Below, one piece after another: positions 27,218 to 35,677 of a stretch of 64,000 nt of DNA. The DNA comes from Deltaproteobacteria bacterium. Its GTDB lineage: Bacteria; Desulfobacterota; Desulfuromonadia; Desulfuromonadales; BM103. Below the pieces are notes generated by a model, which was not told where the DNA came from, made no database searches, and saw only the letters and a program-made list of their open reading frames with translations. Position 1 is the first letter of the stretch. Every line of letters starts with the position of its first letter. Both the position numbers and the translations under genes were made by a program. The DNA lies in the NCBI GenBank assembly GCA_005774545.1, contig VAUL01000004.1, positions 1 through 64,000 of the forward strand, read 5' to 3'.

Positions 27218-28545
27218 TGGGGGAGGGCCTCGCCGGGAAGGAAGGCCTGCAGGAAACTGCCGGCCTGGAAATGGATGCTGCCGAGCGCCAGCAGATGACG
27301 GCTCGCGGCGCTGACGGCGTCGAAGCGGGCGTGATCGAGGGCGCTTTGCGCGGCGAGCAGCTCGGCCAGTTCGCTCAACCCGGTCTCGAAACGCTGCAGC
27401 AGCAGGCGCCGGCTCTCCGCCGCCGCAGTGATCGCCTGCCGGGCGGAATCGCGCTGCAACCGGGCTTCGGCGGCCCGCAGGCGGGCCTCCTCGAGCGCCA
27501 GCTGCTGCTGCCGGCGGTGCTCGTCGAGCCTGGCCGCTGCCGCCTGCTGTTCGGCCATGGCCCGGGCCGTGGCCGAACTGCGGCGCAAACCGTCGAACAG
27601 CTCCCAGTCCAGGCCGGCGCCCACCGCCCAGGCTTCGGCGTCGCCGGCGAACGGACGGTTCTCGTCGTGCCACGCGTAACGGGCGGTCAGCGCCAGGCGC
27701 GGCAGCCATTCCGCCCGGCTCTGGCGGACGGCCAGTCCGGCCGCATCGACCTGCAGGGCCATGGCCCGCAGGTCGGTCCGGGCATCGATATCCTCGCCGG
27801 CGGCTGCCGGGAAGATCTGCTCGTCGAGCGGTGCGGCAATGCCGACCTCGCCGCCGGCCCGGCCCATGGCGAGCGCCAGGTGCCGCCGGGCCAGGGTCAG
27901 GTCGTTGCGGACGGCCAGTTCGCGCCGCTGCGTTTCCGCCAGTTGCACCCCGGCGCGCAGTTCGTCGGCCTTGAGGCCGATCCCCGCCCGGCGCCGTTCC
28001 TCAGCCAGCCGGGTGATCTCCGCCGCCTCCTGCCGCGAGCTCTCCGCCCAGGCCAGGGCGGCTTCGGCCTGCTGGACGTCGAGATAGGCGCGGAAGGCGG
28101 CGAAAGCCGCTTCCTCGGCACGCCATGCCGCCCGGGCGGTTGCCGCCTCGCCGGTCGTTCGCGCCCGGCGCAGGCCGAAGTCGATGGCCGGGTCGTACAG
28201 CATCTGGGTCAGCTGCACCCGGGTTTCGAAATCGTCCTGGCGTTCCGGCGCGACCAGGTCGTAAGCCGGGTCGGCCATGACGTTGCGCTCCTGGTTGAGC
28301 GCGATGAACAGGCTGCCGGCCGGTTCGTCGGTGCGGAGGAACTGTTCGCTCACCGTCAGGTGCGGCAACCAGCCGCTGCGCGCTTCGCCGATGGCCGCCG
28401 CGGCCGCCGCGGCTTCGGCCCGCGCCGCCTGCGCCTGGGGACGGTCGGCGACCGCGGCGCGCAGGGCGTCCTGCAAGGTGACCCCGGCGGCCAGGGCCGG
28501 CAGGGCCGTGGCGAGCAGCAGGGTGCCGATGACGAGGGATCTCAT
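27214..28545 (-). CDS. TolC-family outer-membrane efflux protein
   Basis: A 443-residue outer-membrane channel. Signal peptide MRSLVIGTLLLATALPALAA. Two long coiled-coil repeats characteristic of the family follow, with ARSGWLPHLTVSEQFLRTD and RAEWLPRLALTARYAW as the equivalent positions of the two halves. First gene of the tripartite operon. The ATG at 28545 follows GGGAGG and the signal peptide starts there; upstream ATGs lie in the AT-rich promoter. Confidence 0.9.
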   Translation of the reverse strand: MRSLVIGTLLLATALPALAAGVTLQDALRAAVADRPQAQAARAEAAAAAAAIGEARSGWLPHLTVSEQFLRTDEPAGSLFIALNQERNVMADPAYDLVAPERQDDFETRVQLTQMLYDPAIDFGLRRARTTGEAATARAAWRAEEAAFAAFRAYLDVQQAEAALAWAESSRQEAAEITRLAEERRRAGIGLKADELRAGVQLAETQRRELAVRNDLTLARRHLALAMGRAGGEVGIAAPLDEQIFPAAAGEDIDARTDLRAMALQVDAAGLAVRQSRAEWLPRLALTARYAWHDENRPFAGDAEAWAVGAGLDWELFDGLRRSSATARAMAEQQAAAARLDEHRRQQQLALEEARLRAAEARLQRDSARQAITAAAESRRLLLQRFETGLSELAELLAAQSALDHARFDAVSAASRHLLALGSIHFQAGSFLQAFLPGEALPQ

Positions 28546-28559
28546 GACGCCAGCCTCCC

Positions 28560-28815
28560 GGCCCATTAATCTCATGATATAAATATATATATTATAAAAT
28601 CTGAATATGTCCATCTTTTGTTCAGGGGTGGCCCTTGTCCGCTGTGAGAAATTTGTAATAAATATAGCAGACGCCAGGCGGCTATCAAATCCGGCCGGCC
28701 CATCGGGGCCGGTTTCGCCGCGACCGGTTGTCTCGGCCGGGCGATGCGCCTATCATGCGCCGGTGCTGCTCTTGACGCGCGCCGGCAGCCAAAACAACCT
28801 TAAAGGATCCGGTTC
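28560..28815. other. AT-rich divergent promoter region
   Basis: Between the efflux operon and the MBL hydrolase gene. An AT-rich stretch near 28570-28602 with alternating TATA contains a TATAAT on the minus strand. A CCGGCC/GGCCGG hairpin lies near 28691-28712. No gene is seen. A regulator site is plausible but cannot be assigned. Confidence 0.4.
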
Positions 28816-29691
28816 ATGGCGGACGAACATCTGCGACTTGTCATCCTGGTCGACAACAAGGGGTGTGGCGGCCTGGTCGAGGAGCACGGCTTTGCCGCCT
28901 GGGTCGAGTCAGGCGGCCGCACGCTCCTGTTCGACACCGGCCAGGGGGCGGCGCTGGTGGCCAATGCCGCGGCTCTCGGTTGCGACCTCGCCGCTATCGA
29001 CGCCTTGGTGCTCAGCCACGGCCACTACGATCATGCCGGGACGGTGGCGCACGTACTGCGCCGGGCGGCGCACGCCCGGGTTTACGCCCATGCCGGCGCC
29101 CTGGTGACGCGCTACAGCGTCCGTCCCGGCGAACCGCCGCGGACGATTGGCATGGCCGGCGACGACAGGGAGGCGATCCTGGCGCTGCCGCCGGCCCGCC
29201 TGCACTGGGTGGACGGTCCCTGCGTGCCGGCCCCGGGAATGACCCTCTCCGGGCCGATTCCGCGGCAGCACCCGCTGGAAGATAGCGGCGGACCGTTCTT
29301 CCTCGACCCGGACGGGGAAGCGGCCGATCCACTCGACGACGACCTGGCCCTGTGGATCGAGACCCCGCGGGGGCTGCTGCTTTTGGTCGGCTGCTGCCAC
29401 GCCGGCCTGATCAATACCGTGGCCCATGCCCGCGCCGTCAGCGGCATCGACCGGATCTTCGGCATCATCGGCGGGCTGCACCTGGTCAATGCTTCCAGCG
29501 AGCGGCTGGCGGCAACCTGCGCGGCCCTGCGGGGGTGGGAGCCCGCGTTCGTCGTCCCCTGTCACTGTTCCGGCGACGGCGCCGTCGCTGCCCTGGCTGC
29601 GGCACTGGGCGAGCGGGTGGTGTCCGGCTACACCGGGCTGACGCTGACGCTGACGGCGAATGGCCTTGACGTGGCCGGCCGCAAATATTAG
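28816..29691 (+). CDS. Metallo-beta-lactamase-fold hydrolase
   Basis: A 291-residue cytoplasmic metal hydrolase. The metal motif is SHGHYDHAG (about 72-80), with further ligands in VGCCHAGL (about 197) and VVPCHCSGDG (about 248). The layout matches the group that includes the 7,8-dihydropterin-6-methyl-4-(beta-D-ribofuranosyl)-aminobenzene 5-phosphate synthase-like proteins. Substrate unknown. The last codons overlap the promoter of the arsR operon. Confidence 0.8.
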   Translation: MADEHLRLVILVDNKGCGGLVEEHGFAAWVESGGRTLLFDTGQGAALVANAAALGCDLAAIDALVLSHGHYDHAGTVAHVLRRAAHARVYAHAGALVTRYSVRPGEPPRTIGMAGDDREAILALPPARLHWVDGPCVPAPGMTLSGPIPRQHPLEDSGGPFFLDPDGEAADPLDDDLALWIETPRGLLLLVGCCHAGLINTVAHARAVSGIDRIFGIIGGLHLVNASSERLAATCAALRGWEPAFVVPCHCSGDGAVAALAAALGERVVSGYTGLTLTLTANGLDVAGRKY

Positions 29692-29707
29692 TATATGCAC
29701 AAATACT
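29666..29707 (+). promoter_or_regulatory. arsR promoter with inverted-repeat operator
   Basis: TTGACG (29666-29671), 17-nt spacer, TAGTAT (29689-29694). The -10 includes the TAG stop of the preceding gene. AGTAT (29690-29694) and ATACT (29703-29707) form an inverted repeat over the -10 and start, a fitting ArsR autoregulation site. Confidence 0.6.
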
Positions 29708-29721
29708 CATACAGGTGAAAC

Positions 29722-30039
29722 ATGCCGGTTGCCTCTCGCGAATTGCAGGCGGAGATTCTCAAGGCCATCGCCCAGGAGACCCGCCTGAGCATTCTGGAAC
29801 TGTTGCGCGACGGCGAGCGCTGCGTCTGCGAGATCTTTCCGGCGATCAACCAGGAGCAGAGCAACGTGTCGCGTCATCTGAACGTCATGCAGAAGGCCGG
29901 CATCCTCACCCGCCGGAAGGATGGCCTGCGCATCTTCTATGCCGTCAAGCATCCCGAGGTTCTGGAAATCATCAACCTGGCCGCCGCGATCATGCGGCGC
30001 GAGGCGGGGCGGCGCCACGACCTGCTGCGAGCCGGTTAA
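29722..30039 (+). CDS. arsR: ArsR/SmtB-family metalloregulator
   Basis: A 105-residue winged-helix repressor. It has TRLSILELLRDGERCVCEIFPAI, with the CVC metal-thiolate site (about 35-37) typical of arsenite-responsive ArsR. The recognition helix is in QSNVSRHLNVMQKAGIL and the wing in RRKDGLRIFYAV. It opens an arsenic operon of seven further genes. A short GCCG/CGGC hairpin plus eight T at 30031-30053 may reduce read-through after arsR. Confidence 0.93.
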   Translation: MPVASRELQAEILKAIAQETRLSILELLRDGERCVCEIFPAINQEQSNVSRHLNVMQKAGILTRRKDGLRIFYAVKHPEVLEIINLAAAIMRREAGRRHDLLRAG

Positions 30040-30098
30040 GCGGCGTTTTTTTTCTCCAACTCCATGATTGGTTGATCAGATAATGATGAGAGGCGCGC

Positions 30099-31055
30099 GT
30101 GTTTACCGTCCTTGAACAGTTTGCCACCATGGTGGTGGCGGGTTGGCTCGGGCTGGACCCCCGGTCGCACCTCGGCGGCGCGCTGCACTTCTTCGTCTAC
30201 GATACGCTCAAGATTTTCATCCTGCTGGCCGTCATCATCTTCCTGGTCGCGATCGTCCGCTCCTGGTTCCCGCCGGAGCGCACCAAGCGCATTCTCTCCC
30301 ACGAGCGGGAGTACGTCGGCAACGTCATGGCCGCCCTGCTCGGCATCGTCACGCCGTTCTGCTCCTGTTCGGCGGTGCCGCTGTTCATCGGCTTCGTCGA
30401 GTCAGGCGTGCCGCTCGGGGTGACCTTTTCCTTCCTGATCTCGTCGCCGATGGTCAACGAGATCGCCCTGATCCTGCTCTGGGGGATGTTCGGCTGGCAG
30501 ATCGCCCTGATCTACATCGGCACCGGTCTGCTGGTGGCCATCGTCGCCGGCATCGTCATCGGGCGGCTGCGGATGGAGCGGTACGTCCAGGACTACGTCT
30601 GGGAAATCAAGGTGGGGGAGAGCGCGATTGCCGAGCAGGGCTGGCCGGAACGTTTTGCTTATGCGCGCGACTACACCGCCGGCTTGTTGAAAAAAATCTG
30701 GCCGTATGTGGTGGTCGGCATCGGCATCGGCGCCTTCATTCACGGCTACGTGCCGCAGGACTTCCTGGTCAGGTGGGCCGGGCGCGACAATCCCTTCGCC
30801 GTGCCGCTGGCCGTGGCCCTGGGGGTGCCGCTCTATGCCAACGCCGCCGGGGTGATCCCCATCGTCCAGGCGTTGACCGCCAAGGGGATGGCGATCGGCA
30901 CCGTGCTCGCCTTCATGATGGCGGTGACCGCCCTGTCGCTGCCCGAAGCGGTGATCCTGAGCAACGTTCTGAAAAAGCCGCTGCTGGCCACCTTCTTCGG
31001 GGTGGTGGCGGTGGCGATCATGATGGTCGGCTACCTGTTCAACCTCATCCTGTGA
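30099..31055 (+). CDS. ArsP/SO_0444-type permease
   Basis: A 318-residue inner-membrane permease with about eight to ten transmembrane helices. TPFCSCSAVPLFIGF (about 86-100) is the conserved Cys motif of the DUF318/ArsP family, and SSPMVNEIALILL follows. ArsP members export trivalent organoarsenicals; SO_0444-type members export arsenite or antimonite. The GTG start follows GAGAGG. It is inside the ars operon, so an arsenic substrate is likely. Confidence 0.85.
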   Translation: MFTVLEQFATMVVAGWLGLDPRSHLGGALHFFVYDTLKIFILLAVIIFLVAIVRSWFPPERTKRILSHEREYVGNVMAALLGIVTPFCSCSAVPLFIGFVESGVPLGVTFSFLISSPMVNEIALILLWGMFGWQIALIYIGTGLLVAIVAGIVIGRLRMERYVQDYVWEIKVGESAIAEQGWPERFAYARDYTAGLLKKIWPYVVVGIGIGAFIHGYVPQDFLVRWAGRDNPFAVPLAVALGVPLYANAAGVIPIVQALTAKGMAIGTVLAFMMAVTALSLPEAVILSNVLKKPLLATFFGVVAVAIMMVGYLFNLIL

Positions 31056-31074
31056 CCGACAAGGGAGATAGGCG

Positions 31075-31302
31075 ATGAAGATCGAAGTTCTCGGCAGCGG
31101 CTGCGCCAAGTGCACGCAACTCTACGACAACGTGAAAAAGGCCCTGGAACTCGCCGGCAAGGAGGCGGACGTCGTCAAGGTACAGGACATCCCCTCGATC
31201 ATGAAATACGGGGTGATGAGCACCCCCGCCCTGGTTGTCGACGGCCAGGTCAAATTCTCCGGGCGGCTGGCAACCCCCGAAGAGATCGGAGGGCTGCTGT
31301 GA
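31075..31302 (+). CDS. Thioredoxin-like redox-active disulfide protein
   Basis: A 75-residue mini-thioredoxin. It has the CAKC active site in GSGCAKCTQL (about 10-13) and the cis-Pro in GVMSTPALVVDG. This matches the small archaeal-type redox-disulfide proteins commonly found beside ArsP permeases. It may bind or reduce arsenic species or act as an electron donor in the operon. Confidence 0.9.
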   Translation: MKIEVLGSGCAKCTQLYDNVKKALELAGKEADVVKVQDIPSIMKYGVMSTPALVVDGQVKFSGRLATPEEIGGLL

Positions 31303-31679
31303 AGCGTGTGCTGGTCGCTTTGCTGCTGGCGGCGAGCGTTTCCGGCGCCCACGCCGAACTCCCCTCGGCCAGTGAGGCCGACGTGACCCGGGCGCTGGCC
31401 TCGGGCCGGCCGACCCTTGTCGACCTCGGTGCAGGGTCCTGTGCTTCCTGCAAGCAAATGGCGCCGATCCTCGAGGAGCTGGCCGCAACCTATCGCGACC
31501 GGGCCAACGTGCTGTTCGTCGATGTGCGCGAGGATGCGGCGGCCGGCAAACGCTTCCGCATCCAGATGATCCCGACCCAGATCTTCTACGACGCCAGGGG
31601 ACGGGAAGTCAGTCGCCATGTCGGCTTCCTGGAGCGGGCCGATCTCGTCAAGGGGCTGCAGGGCGCCGGGCTGGAATGA
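31299..31679 (+). CDS. Exported thioredoxin-fold protein
   Basis: A 126-residue protein starting with GTG that overlaps the preceding stop. Signal peptide VKRVLVALLLAASVSGAHA, then a thioredoxin domain with VDLGAGSCASCKQMAP (CASC about 47-50) and QMIPTQIFYDARG. Periplasmic location. The following CcdA gene overlaps by 4 bases, so it probably receives electrons from CcdA. Confidence 0.85.
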   Translation: MKRVLVALLLAASVSGAHAELPSASEADVTRALASGRPTLVDLGAGSCASCKQMAPILEELAATYRDRANVLFVDVREDAAAGKRFRIQMIPTQIFYDARGREVSRHVGFLERADLVKGLQGAGLE

Positions 31680-32362
31680 CCTTCCTCGACAACATCGAGC
31701 AGATCGTCGCCGCCTACCCGCTGATAGCCTTCGGGGCGGTCTTCCTGGCCGGGGTGCTCTCCTCGGCCTCGCCGTGCGTGCTGGCCACCATCCCGCTGGT
31801 GGTCGGCTTCGTCGGCGGGTACGCCGAGGGCGACCGCTGGAAGGCGTTCCGCTACTCGCTGACCTTCATCGTCGGGCTGTCGCTGACCTTCACTGCCTTC
31901 GGCGCGGCGGCGGGGCTGTTGGGGACGATGTTCGGCACCCTGGGCGGCGGGTGGTACGTGGCCGCCGGAGTGGTGGCGGTGGTGATGGGCTTGCAGATGG
32001 CCGGGCTCTACGAGATCCGTCTGCCGATCAGGCGCGAGTACCAGCCGAAACGCGGCGGGATGACCGGCGCCTTCCTGCTCGGGCTGTTCTTCGGTCTGGT
32101 GTCCTCGCCGTGCGCGACGCCGGTGCTGGTGGTGATCCTGACCCTGGTCGCCGGCAAGGGGGAGGTGTTCTACGGCATCGCCCTGCTGTTCGTCTACGCC
32201 CTCGGCCACTGCCTGCTGATGCTGGCGGCGGGCACCTTCACCGGCTTCGTCGAGGCTTTCGCCCAGGCGAAGGGGGTGGTGAACTTCTCCGCCTGGACCA
32301 AACGGGTCAGCGGGATGATCATTACGGCGGCCGGCGCCTGGTTCATCTGGCAAGCGTATTAA
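31676..32362 (+). CDS. CcdA-type transmembrane thiol-disulfide exchanger
   Basis: A 228-residue six-helix membrane protein. It shows the paired Cys motifs of CcdA/DsbD: SSASPCVLATIPLVVGF (about 30-46) and VSSPCATPVLVVIL (about 141-154). It moves reducing equivalents from cytoplasmic thioredoxin to the periplasmic thioredoxin-fold partner encoded upstream. Its presence in an arsenic operon is less usual than ArsC or ACR3. Confidence 0.88.
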   Translation: MTFLDNIEQIVAAYPLIAFGAVFLAGVLSSASPCVLATIPLVVGFVGGYAEGDRWKAFRYSLTFIVGLSLTFTAFGAAAGLLGTMFGTLGGGWYVAAGVVAVVMGLQMAGLYEIRLPIRREYQPKRGGMTGAFLLGLFFGLVSSPCATPVLVVILTLVAGKGEVFYGIALLFVYALGHCLLMLAAGTFTGFVEAFAQAKGVVNFSAWTKRVSGMIITAAGAWFIWQAY

Positions 32363-32385
32363 GTCTATTAAGCGAGGCAACGGAG

Positions 32386-32805
32386 ATGAAAAAACGCGTC
32401 CTGTTTCTCTGCACCCACAACTCCTGCCGCTCGCAGATGGCGGAAGGCTTGGTCAACCATGATCTCGGCGACCGCTTCGAGGCGTTTTCCGCCGGCACCG
32501 AGGCGACGCGGGTCAACCCGCTGGCCGCCAGGGTGCTCATGGAACTCGGCATCGACCTCAGCCGTCACCGCTCCAAGACGATCGACGAATTCGCCGGTCA
32601 ACCCTTCGACTACGTGATCACCCTGTGCGGCGATGCCGCAGAAAAGTGCCCGCTCTTTTTCGGCGGCGTCGAACGGGTGCACATCGGCTTCGATGACCCG
32701 TCGCGCCTGCCGGGGAGCGAGGCGGAGGTGTTGCCCGAGTACCGGCGGGTGCGGGACGAGATCCGGGCGCGGATCAAGGGATTTCTTCTGGAGGGGACAA
32801 AATGA
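32386..32805 (+). CDS. arsC: Arsenate reductase, low-molecular-weight phosphatase type
   Basis: A 139-residue thioredoxin-coupled arsenate reductase. CTHNSCRSQMAEG (Cys about 9) is the phosphatase-like P-loop CX5R, and LCGDAAEKCPLF (Cys about 81 and 88) supplies the second and third redox Cys. FDDPSRLPG holds the catalytic Asp. It reduces arsenate to arsenite for ACR3, whose gene overlaps the stop. Confidence 0.94.
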   Translation: MKKRVLFLCTHNSCRSQMAEGLVNHDLGDRFEAFSAGTEATRVNPLAARVLMELGIDLSRHRSKTIDEFAGQPFDYVITLCGDAAEKCPLFFGGVERVHIGFDDPSRLPGSEAEVLPEYRRVRDEIRARIKGFLLEGTK

Positions 32806-33872
32806 GCGCCAAGCAGATGAGCTTCTTCGACAAGTACCTGACCGTCTGGGTGGCGCTGTGCATGGCGGTCGGCGTCGGCCTGGGCAAACTGTTCCCCGCT
32901 GCCGTTGCCGCGCTGCGCTCCCTGGAGTTCGGGGAAGGCTCGCAGATCAACATCCCGATCGCCGTGCTGATCTGGCTGATGGTCTACCCGATGATGCTCA
33001 AGGTCGACTTCTCGTCGGTCCTCAACGTCGGCCGGAACCCGAAGGGGCTGTTCGTCACCCTGTTCGTCAACTGGGTGGTCAAGCCTTTTTCCATGGCCTT
33101 CTTCGGCTATCTCTTCTTCCGCCTGGCGTTCAGCCCGTGGATCGCCCCAAGCGATGCCGACCAGTACATCGCCGGCAGCATCATCCTCGCCGCCGCCCCG
33201 TGCACCGCCATGGTTTTCGTCTGGAGCTACCTGACCGACGGCGACCCCGGCTACACCCTGGTGCAGGTCTCGGTCAACGACCTGCTGATGCTGCTCCTCT
33301 TCGCGCCGATCGTCACCTTCCTGGTGGCCGGAGCTTCGAACCTGGTGGTCCCCTTCGGCATCCTCTTCACCTCGGTGGTGGTGTTCATCGTCATCCCGCT
33401 GGTGGGAGGGGTGATTACCCGCACGACGCTGATCAAGGCGCACGGCGTGGAGTGGTTCAACAACAACTTTCTCCCGAGACTCCACCCGGTGGCGATTGCG
33501 GCGCTGCTGGCCACCCTGGTGCTGATCTTCGCCTTCCAGGCCGACAACATCACCGGCAAGCTCTTTCACGTGCTGCTGATCGCCGTGCCGATCACTCTGC
33601 AGGTCTACTTCAATTCGTCGCTGGCCTACGCCCTGATGAAGTGGCTGAAGGTCCCCTACGGCGTGGCCGCACCGGGGGCGCTGATCGGGGCGAGCAACTT
33701 CTTCGAGCTGGCGGTGGCGGTGGCGATCACCCTGTTCGGCCCTGAATCGGGGGCGGCGCTGGCCTGCGTGGTCGGCGTATTGGTCGAGGTGCCGGTGATG
33801 CTCTCGGTCTGCTCGGTGTGCAACCGCACCCGCCACTGGTTCCCGGCCGGGGGCCAAGGTGCACGGTCATGA
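32802..33872 (+). CDS. acr3: ACR3-family arsenite efflux permease
   Basis: A 356-residue ten-helix arsenite exporter. Family signatures include LIWLMVYPMMLKVDF, NWVVKPFSMAFFGYLF, ILAAAPCTAMVFVWSYL (the essential Cys) and APGALIGASNFFELAVAVAI. It starts within the stop of arsC and its own stop overlaps the next ATG, so these genes are translationally linked. Confidence 0.95.
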   Translation: MSAKQMSFFDKYLTVWVALCMAVGVGLGKLFPAAVAALRSLEFGEGSQINIPIAVLIWLMVYPMMLKVDFSSVLNVGRNPKGLFVTLFVNWVVKPFSMAFFGYLFFRLAFSPWIAPSDADQYIAGSIILAAAPCTAMVFVWSYLTDGDPGYTLVQVSVNDLLMLLLFAPIVTFLVAGASNLVVPFGILFTSVVVFIVIPLVGGVITRTTLIKAHGVEWFNNNFLPRLHPVAIAALLATLVLIFAFQADNITGKLFHVLLIAVPITLQVYFNSSLAYALMKWLKVPYGVAAPGALIGASNFFELAVAVAITLFGPESGAALACVVGVLVEVPVMLSVCSVCNRTRHWFPAGGQGARS

Positions 33873-34303
33873 GCCGGCAGAGGACCCTGACGATCAAGTG
33901 GCAGCGGCTGCTGGCCGACGGCAGGACCTGCCCGCGCTGCGGGTCGACGGAGGCTGAGCTCGACAAGGCGGTTGCGGCGCTCAGGCAGGCGCTTGCCCCG
34001 CTGGAGGTCGCCGTCATCCTCGAAAAGGGGGTGTTGCCCCCCGGGCAGTTCGCGCAGGATCCCATGCAGTCCAACGCCATCTCGCTCAACGGCCGGCGGC
34101 TGGAAGAGTGGCTCGGGGCGCGAGCCGGTCAGAGCGCATGCTGCGACGTCTGCGGGCCGAACGACTGCCGGACGCTGGAAGTCTCTGGCGAGGTTCACGA
34201 AGTCATCCCGGCGGGACTGATCATCAAGGCCGGCCTGCTGGCCGCGGCCCGATTGTTCGACGGGGATGCCGACGACCGTGCGCCTTGCCGGACCGGGGCC
34301 TGA
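33869..34303 (+). CDS. DUF2703 family metal-associated protein
   Basis: A 144-residue cytoplasmic protein starting MSRQRTLTIKWQRLLADGRTCPRCGSTEAEL. The TCPRCG..E start and a late CCDVCGPNDCRTLEV are typical of DUF2703 proteins found with arsenic genes. The cysteines suggest metal binding. Last gene of the ars operon, with an ATGA overlap to acr3. Confidence 0.8.
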   Translation: MSRQRTLTIKWQRLLADGRTCPRCGSTEAELDKAVAALRQALAPLEVAVILEKGVLPPGQFAQDPMQSNAISLNGRRLEEWLGARAGQSACCDVCGPNDCRTLEVSGEVHEVIPAGLIIKAGLLAAARLFDGDADDRAPCRTGA

Positions 34304-34330
34304 TTCTGCAAACAAGGTGAAGATTTGCGT

Positions 34331-34336
34331 TATAAT
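34331..34336 (+). promoter_or_regulatory. -10 element for the DUF3124 gene
   Basis: Perfect TATAAT in GCGTTATAATTCGG. No good -35 is seen at the proper distance. Confidence 0.4.
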
Positions 34337-34384
34337 TCGGTGCGCAGGCAGCTTGCAGCCAAACGGTGATGTCGAGGAGGCGTT

Positions 34385-34870
34385 ATGATGAGGAAAAATT
34401 TCCGGCGATTGTTCGTGGGCGCGCTCTGCGCCGTGATCTTCGCGGTTGTCCCGCAGCATGCCGTGTCCGCCGCCGAGGCCGTGCTCTCCAAAGGGCAGAC
34501 GGTTTACGTCCCGGTCTATTCGAATATCTTTACCGCCCCCAAAGCCGTGCCGATCCACCTCGCCAACATCCTGACCATCAGGAATACTGATCTGCACAAT
34601 GCCATTCGGGTGACCAGCGCCGATTATTACGGGACCAAGGGCGCATTGATCAAAAAATACTACCGGCAGAGCGTCACCCTGGCCCCGCTGGAAACGACCT
34701 ATGTCTATCTGTCGGAGCAGGACCAGGAAGGGGGCTTCGGCGCCAACTTCATCGTGCGCTGGCAGGCTGACCGGGAGGTGAACGCTCCGATCATCGAGTG
34801 CCTGATGGTCGGCAGCCAGGGGCGCACGTTCGTCAGCCCCGGGCAGGTCATCAGGGAGGAGACCAGGTAG
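34385..34870 (+). CDS. DUF3124 exported protein
   Basis: A 161-residue protein. A signal peptide ends near VSAAEA (about 31). The domain has KGQTVYVPVYSNIFT, LTIRNTDLHNAIRVTSADYYG and GGFGANFIVRW, as in DUF3124 proteins, a small periplasmic beta-sandwich of unknown role. GAGGAGG precedes the start. Separate promoter from the ars operon. Confidence 0.82.
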   Translation: MMRKNFRRLFVGALCAVIFAVVPQHAVSAAEAVLSKGQTVYVPVYSNIFTAPKAVPIHLANILTIRNTDLHNAIRVTSADYYGTKGALIKKYYRQSVTLAPLETTYVYLSEQDQEGGFGANFIVRWQADREVNAPIIECLMVGSQGRTFVSPGQVIREETR

Positions 34871-34880
34871 CCGGCGGCAA

Positions 34881-35531
34881 CTACCCGCCGCTGCAACTGC
34901 ACGAGCAGGAACACGCCATCCCGCGGGCCTTGGCGAAGGCCTCCCGCCCCTCCTTCCACGTCAGCCAGGCGATCCCCAGGGCGCCAATGGCGTCGAGACT
35001 GCCGATGCCGGTCAGTTCGAAGCCGGCGCTGGAGGCCAGCAACACCACGGAAAGATACAGGCAGGCTTTCGAGCAGGCCGCATCGGCGAGGATCGCCGGC
35101 GAGTTCAGGGCGGTTCCGACCGTGGTCTTGTAGTGGATCAGCAGCCACATGAACGACATGGACACCACGGAGACGACCATCCCCCAGAGGGTCGTCTCCG
35201 GCTGGTGCTGCTGCACCAGGCTGATCACCGCCGTCAGCACCAGCCCGAGCGTCAAGGCGTAGAACGCCCCGCCGGTGATACGCAGGGCGCGCTGCTCGAA
35301 GGCGTCGCGGCTCTCCCCCTGGTTGTGACGGATGCGCCGGATCATGTGCCAGACGCCGACTGCCGAGATCACCTCGATAAAGGAATCGACGCCGAAGCCG
35401 AACAGGGCCAGCGTTTCGTCGCTGCTGCCGAGGACCATGGAGACGAGGCCCTCGACAAGGTTGTAGCCGATGGTGAGGCTGGCGAGCAGGCTGGCGCGGG
35501 CCAGCAGTTGCTGACGTTGGTTCTGGAGCAT
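34881..35531 (-). CDS. Cation-diffusion-facilitator-like membrane protein with CSCSCSC tail
   Basis: A 216-residue membrane protein with about five to six helices. SLTIGYNLVEGLVSMVLG and LFGFGVDSFIEVISA resemble TM1-2 of cation diffusion facilitators, with D..E in place of the usual DxxxD, and ILADAACSKACLYLS stands at the TM5 position. The cytoplasmic metal-binding domain is absent. The extreme C-terminus is ACSCSCSCSGG, four alternating Cys. It may carry or sense a soft metal ion, given the nearby arsenic genes. Confidence 0.75.
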   Translation of the reverse strand: MLQNQRQQLLARASLLASLTIGYNLVEGLVSMVLGSSDETLALFGFGVDSFIEVISAVGVWHMIRRIRHNQGESRDAFEQRALRITGGAFYALTLGLVLTAVISLVQQHQPETTLWGMVVSVVSMSFMWLLIHYKTTVGTALNSPAILADAACSKACLYLSVVLLASSAGFELTGIGSLDAIGALGIAWLTWKEGREAFAKARGMACSCSCSCSGG

Positions 35532-35612
35532 AAGCGGCCTTGGCGGTGGATTTCAGGGACGTCAGGGACAGTTTCCGGGAAATGCCCGGAAATGTAAACC
35601 CTCTCGCAGGAC

Positions 35613-35649
35613 GGAGCCCGCCCCGGCACAAAATGCCGGGGCGGGCTCC
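35613..35649 (-). terminator. Terminator after octaheme cytochrome copy 2
   Basis: A 16-bp perfect GC-rich stem (GGAGCCCGCCCCGGCA) with a CAAAA loop. It separates the octaheme gene from the downstream transporter gene. Confidence 0.7.
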
Positions 35650-35677
35650 GATTCAGCAGTTGCTGCAGCCGTTCAGG

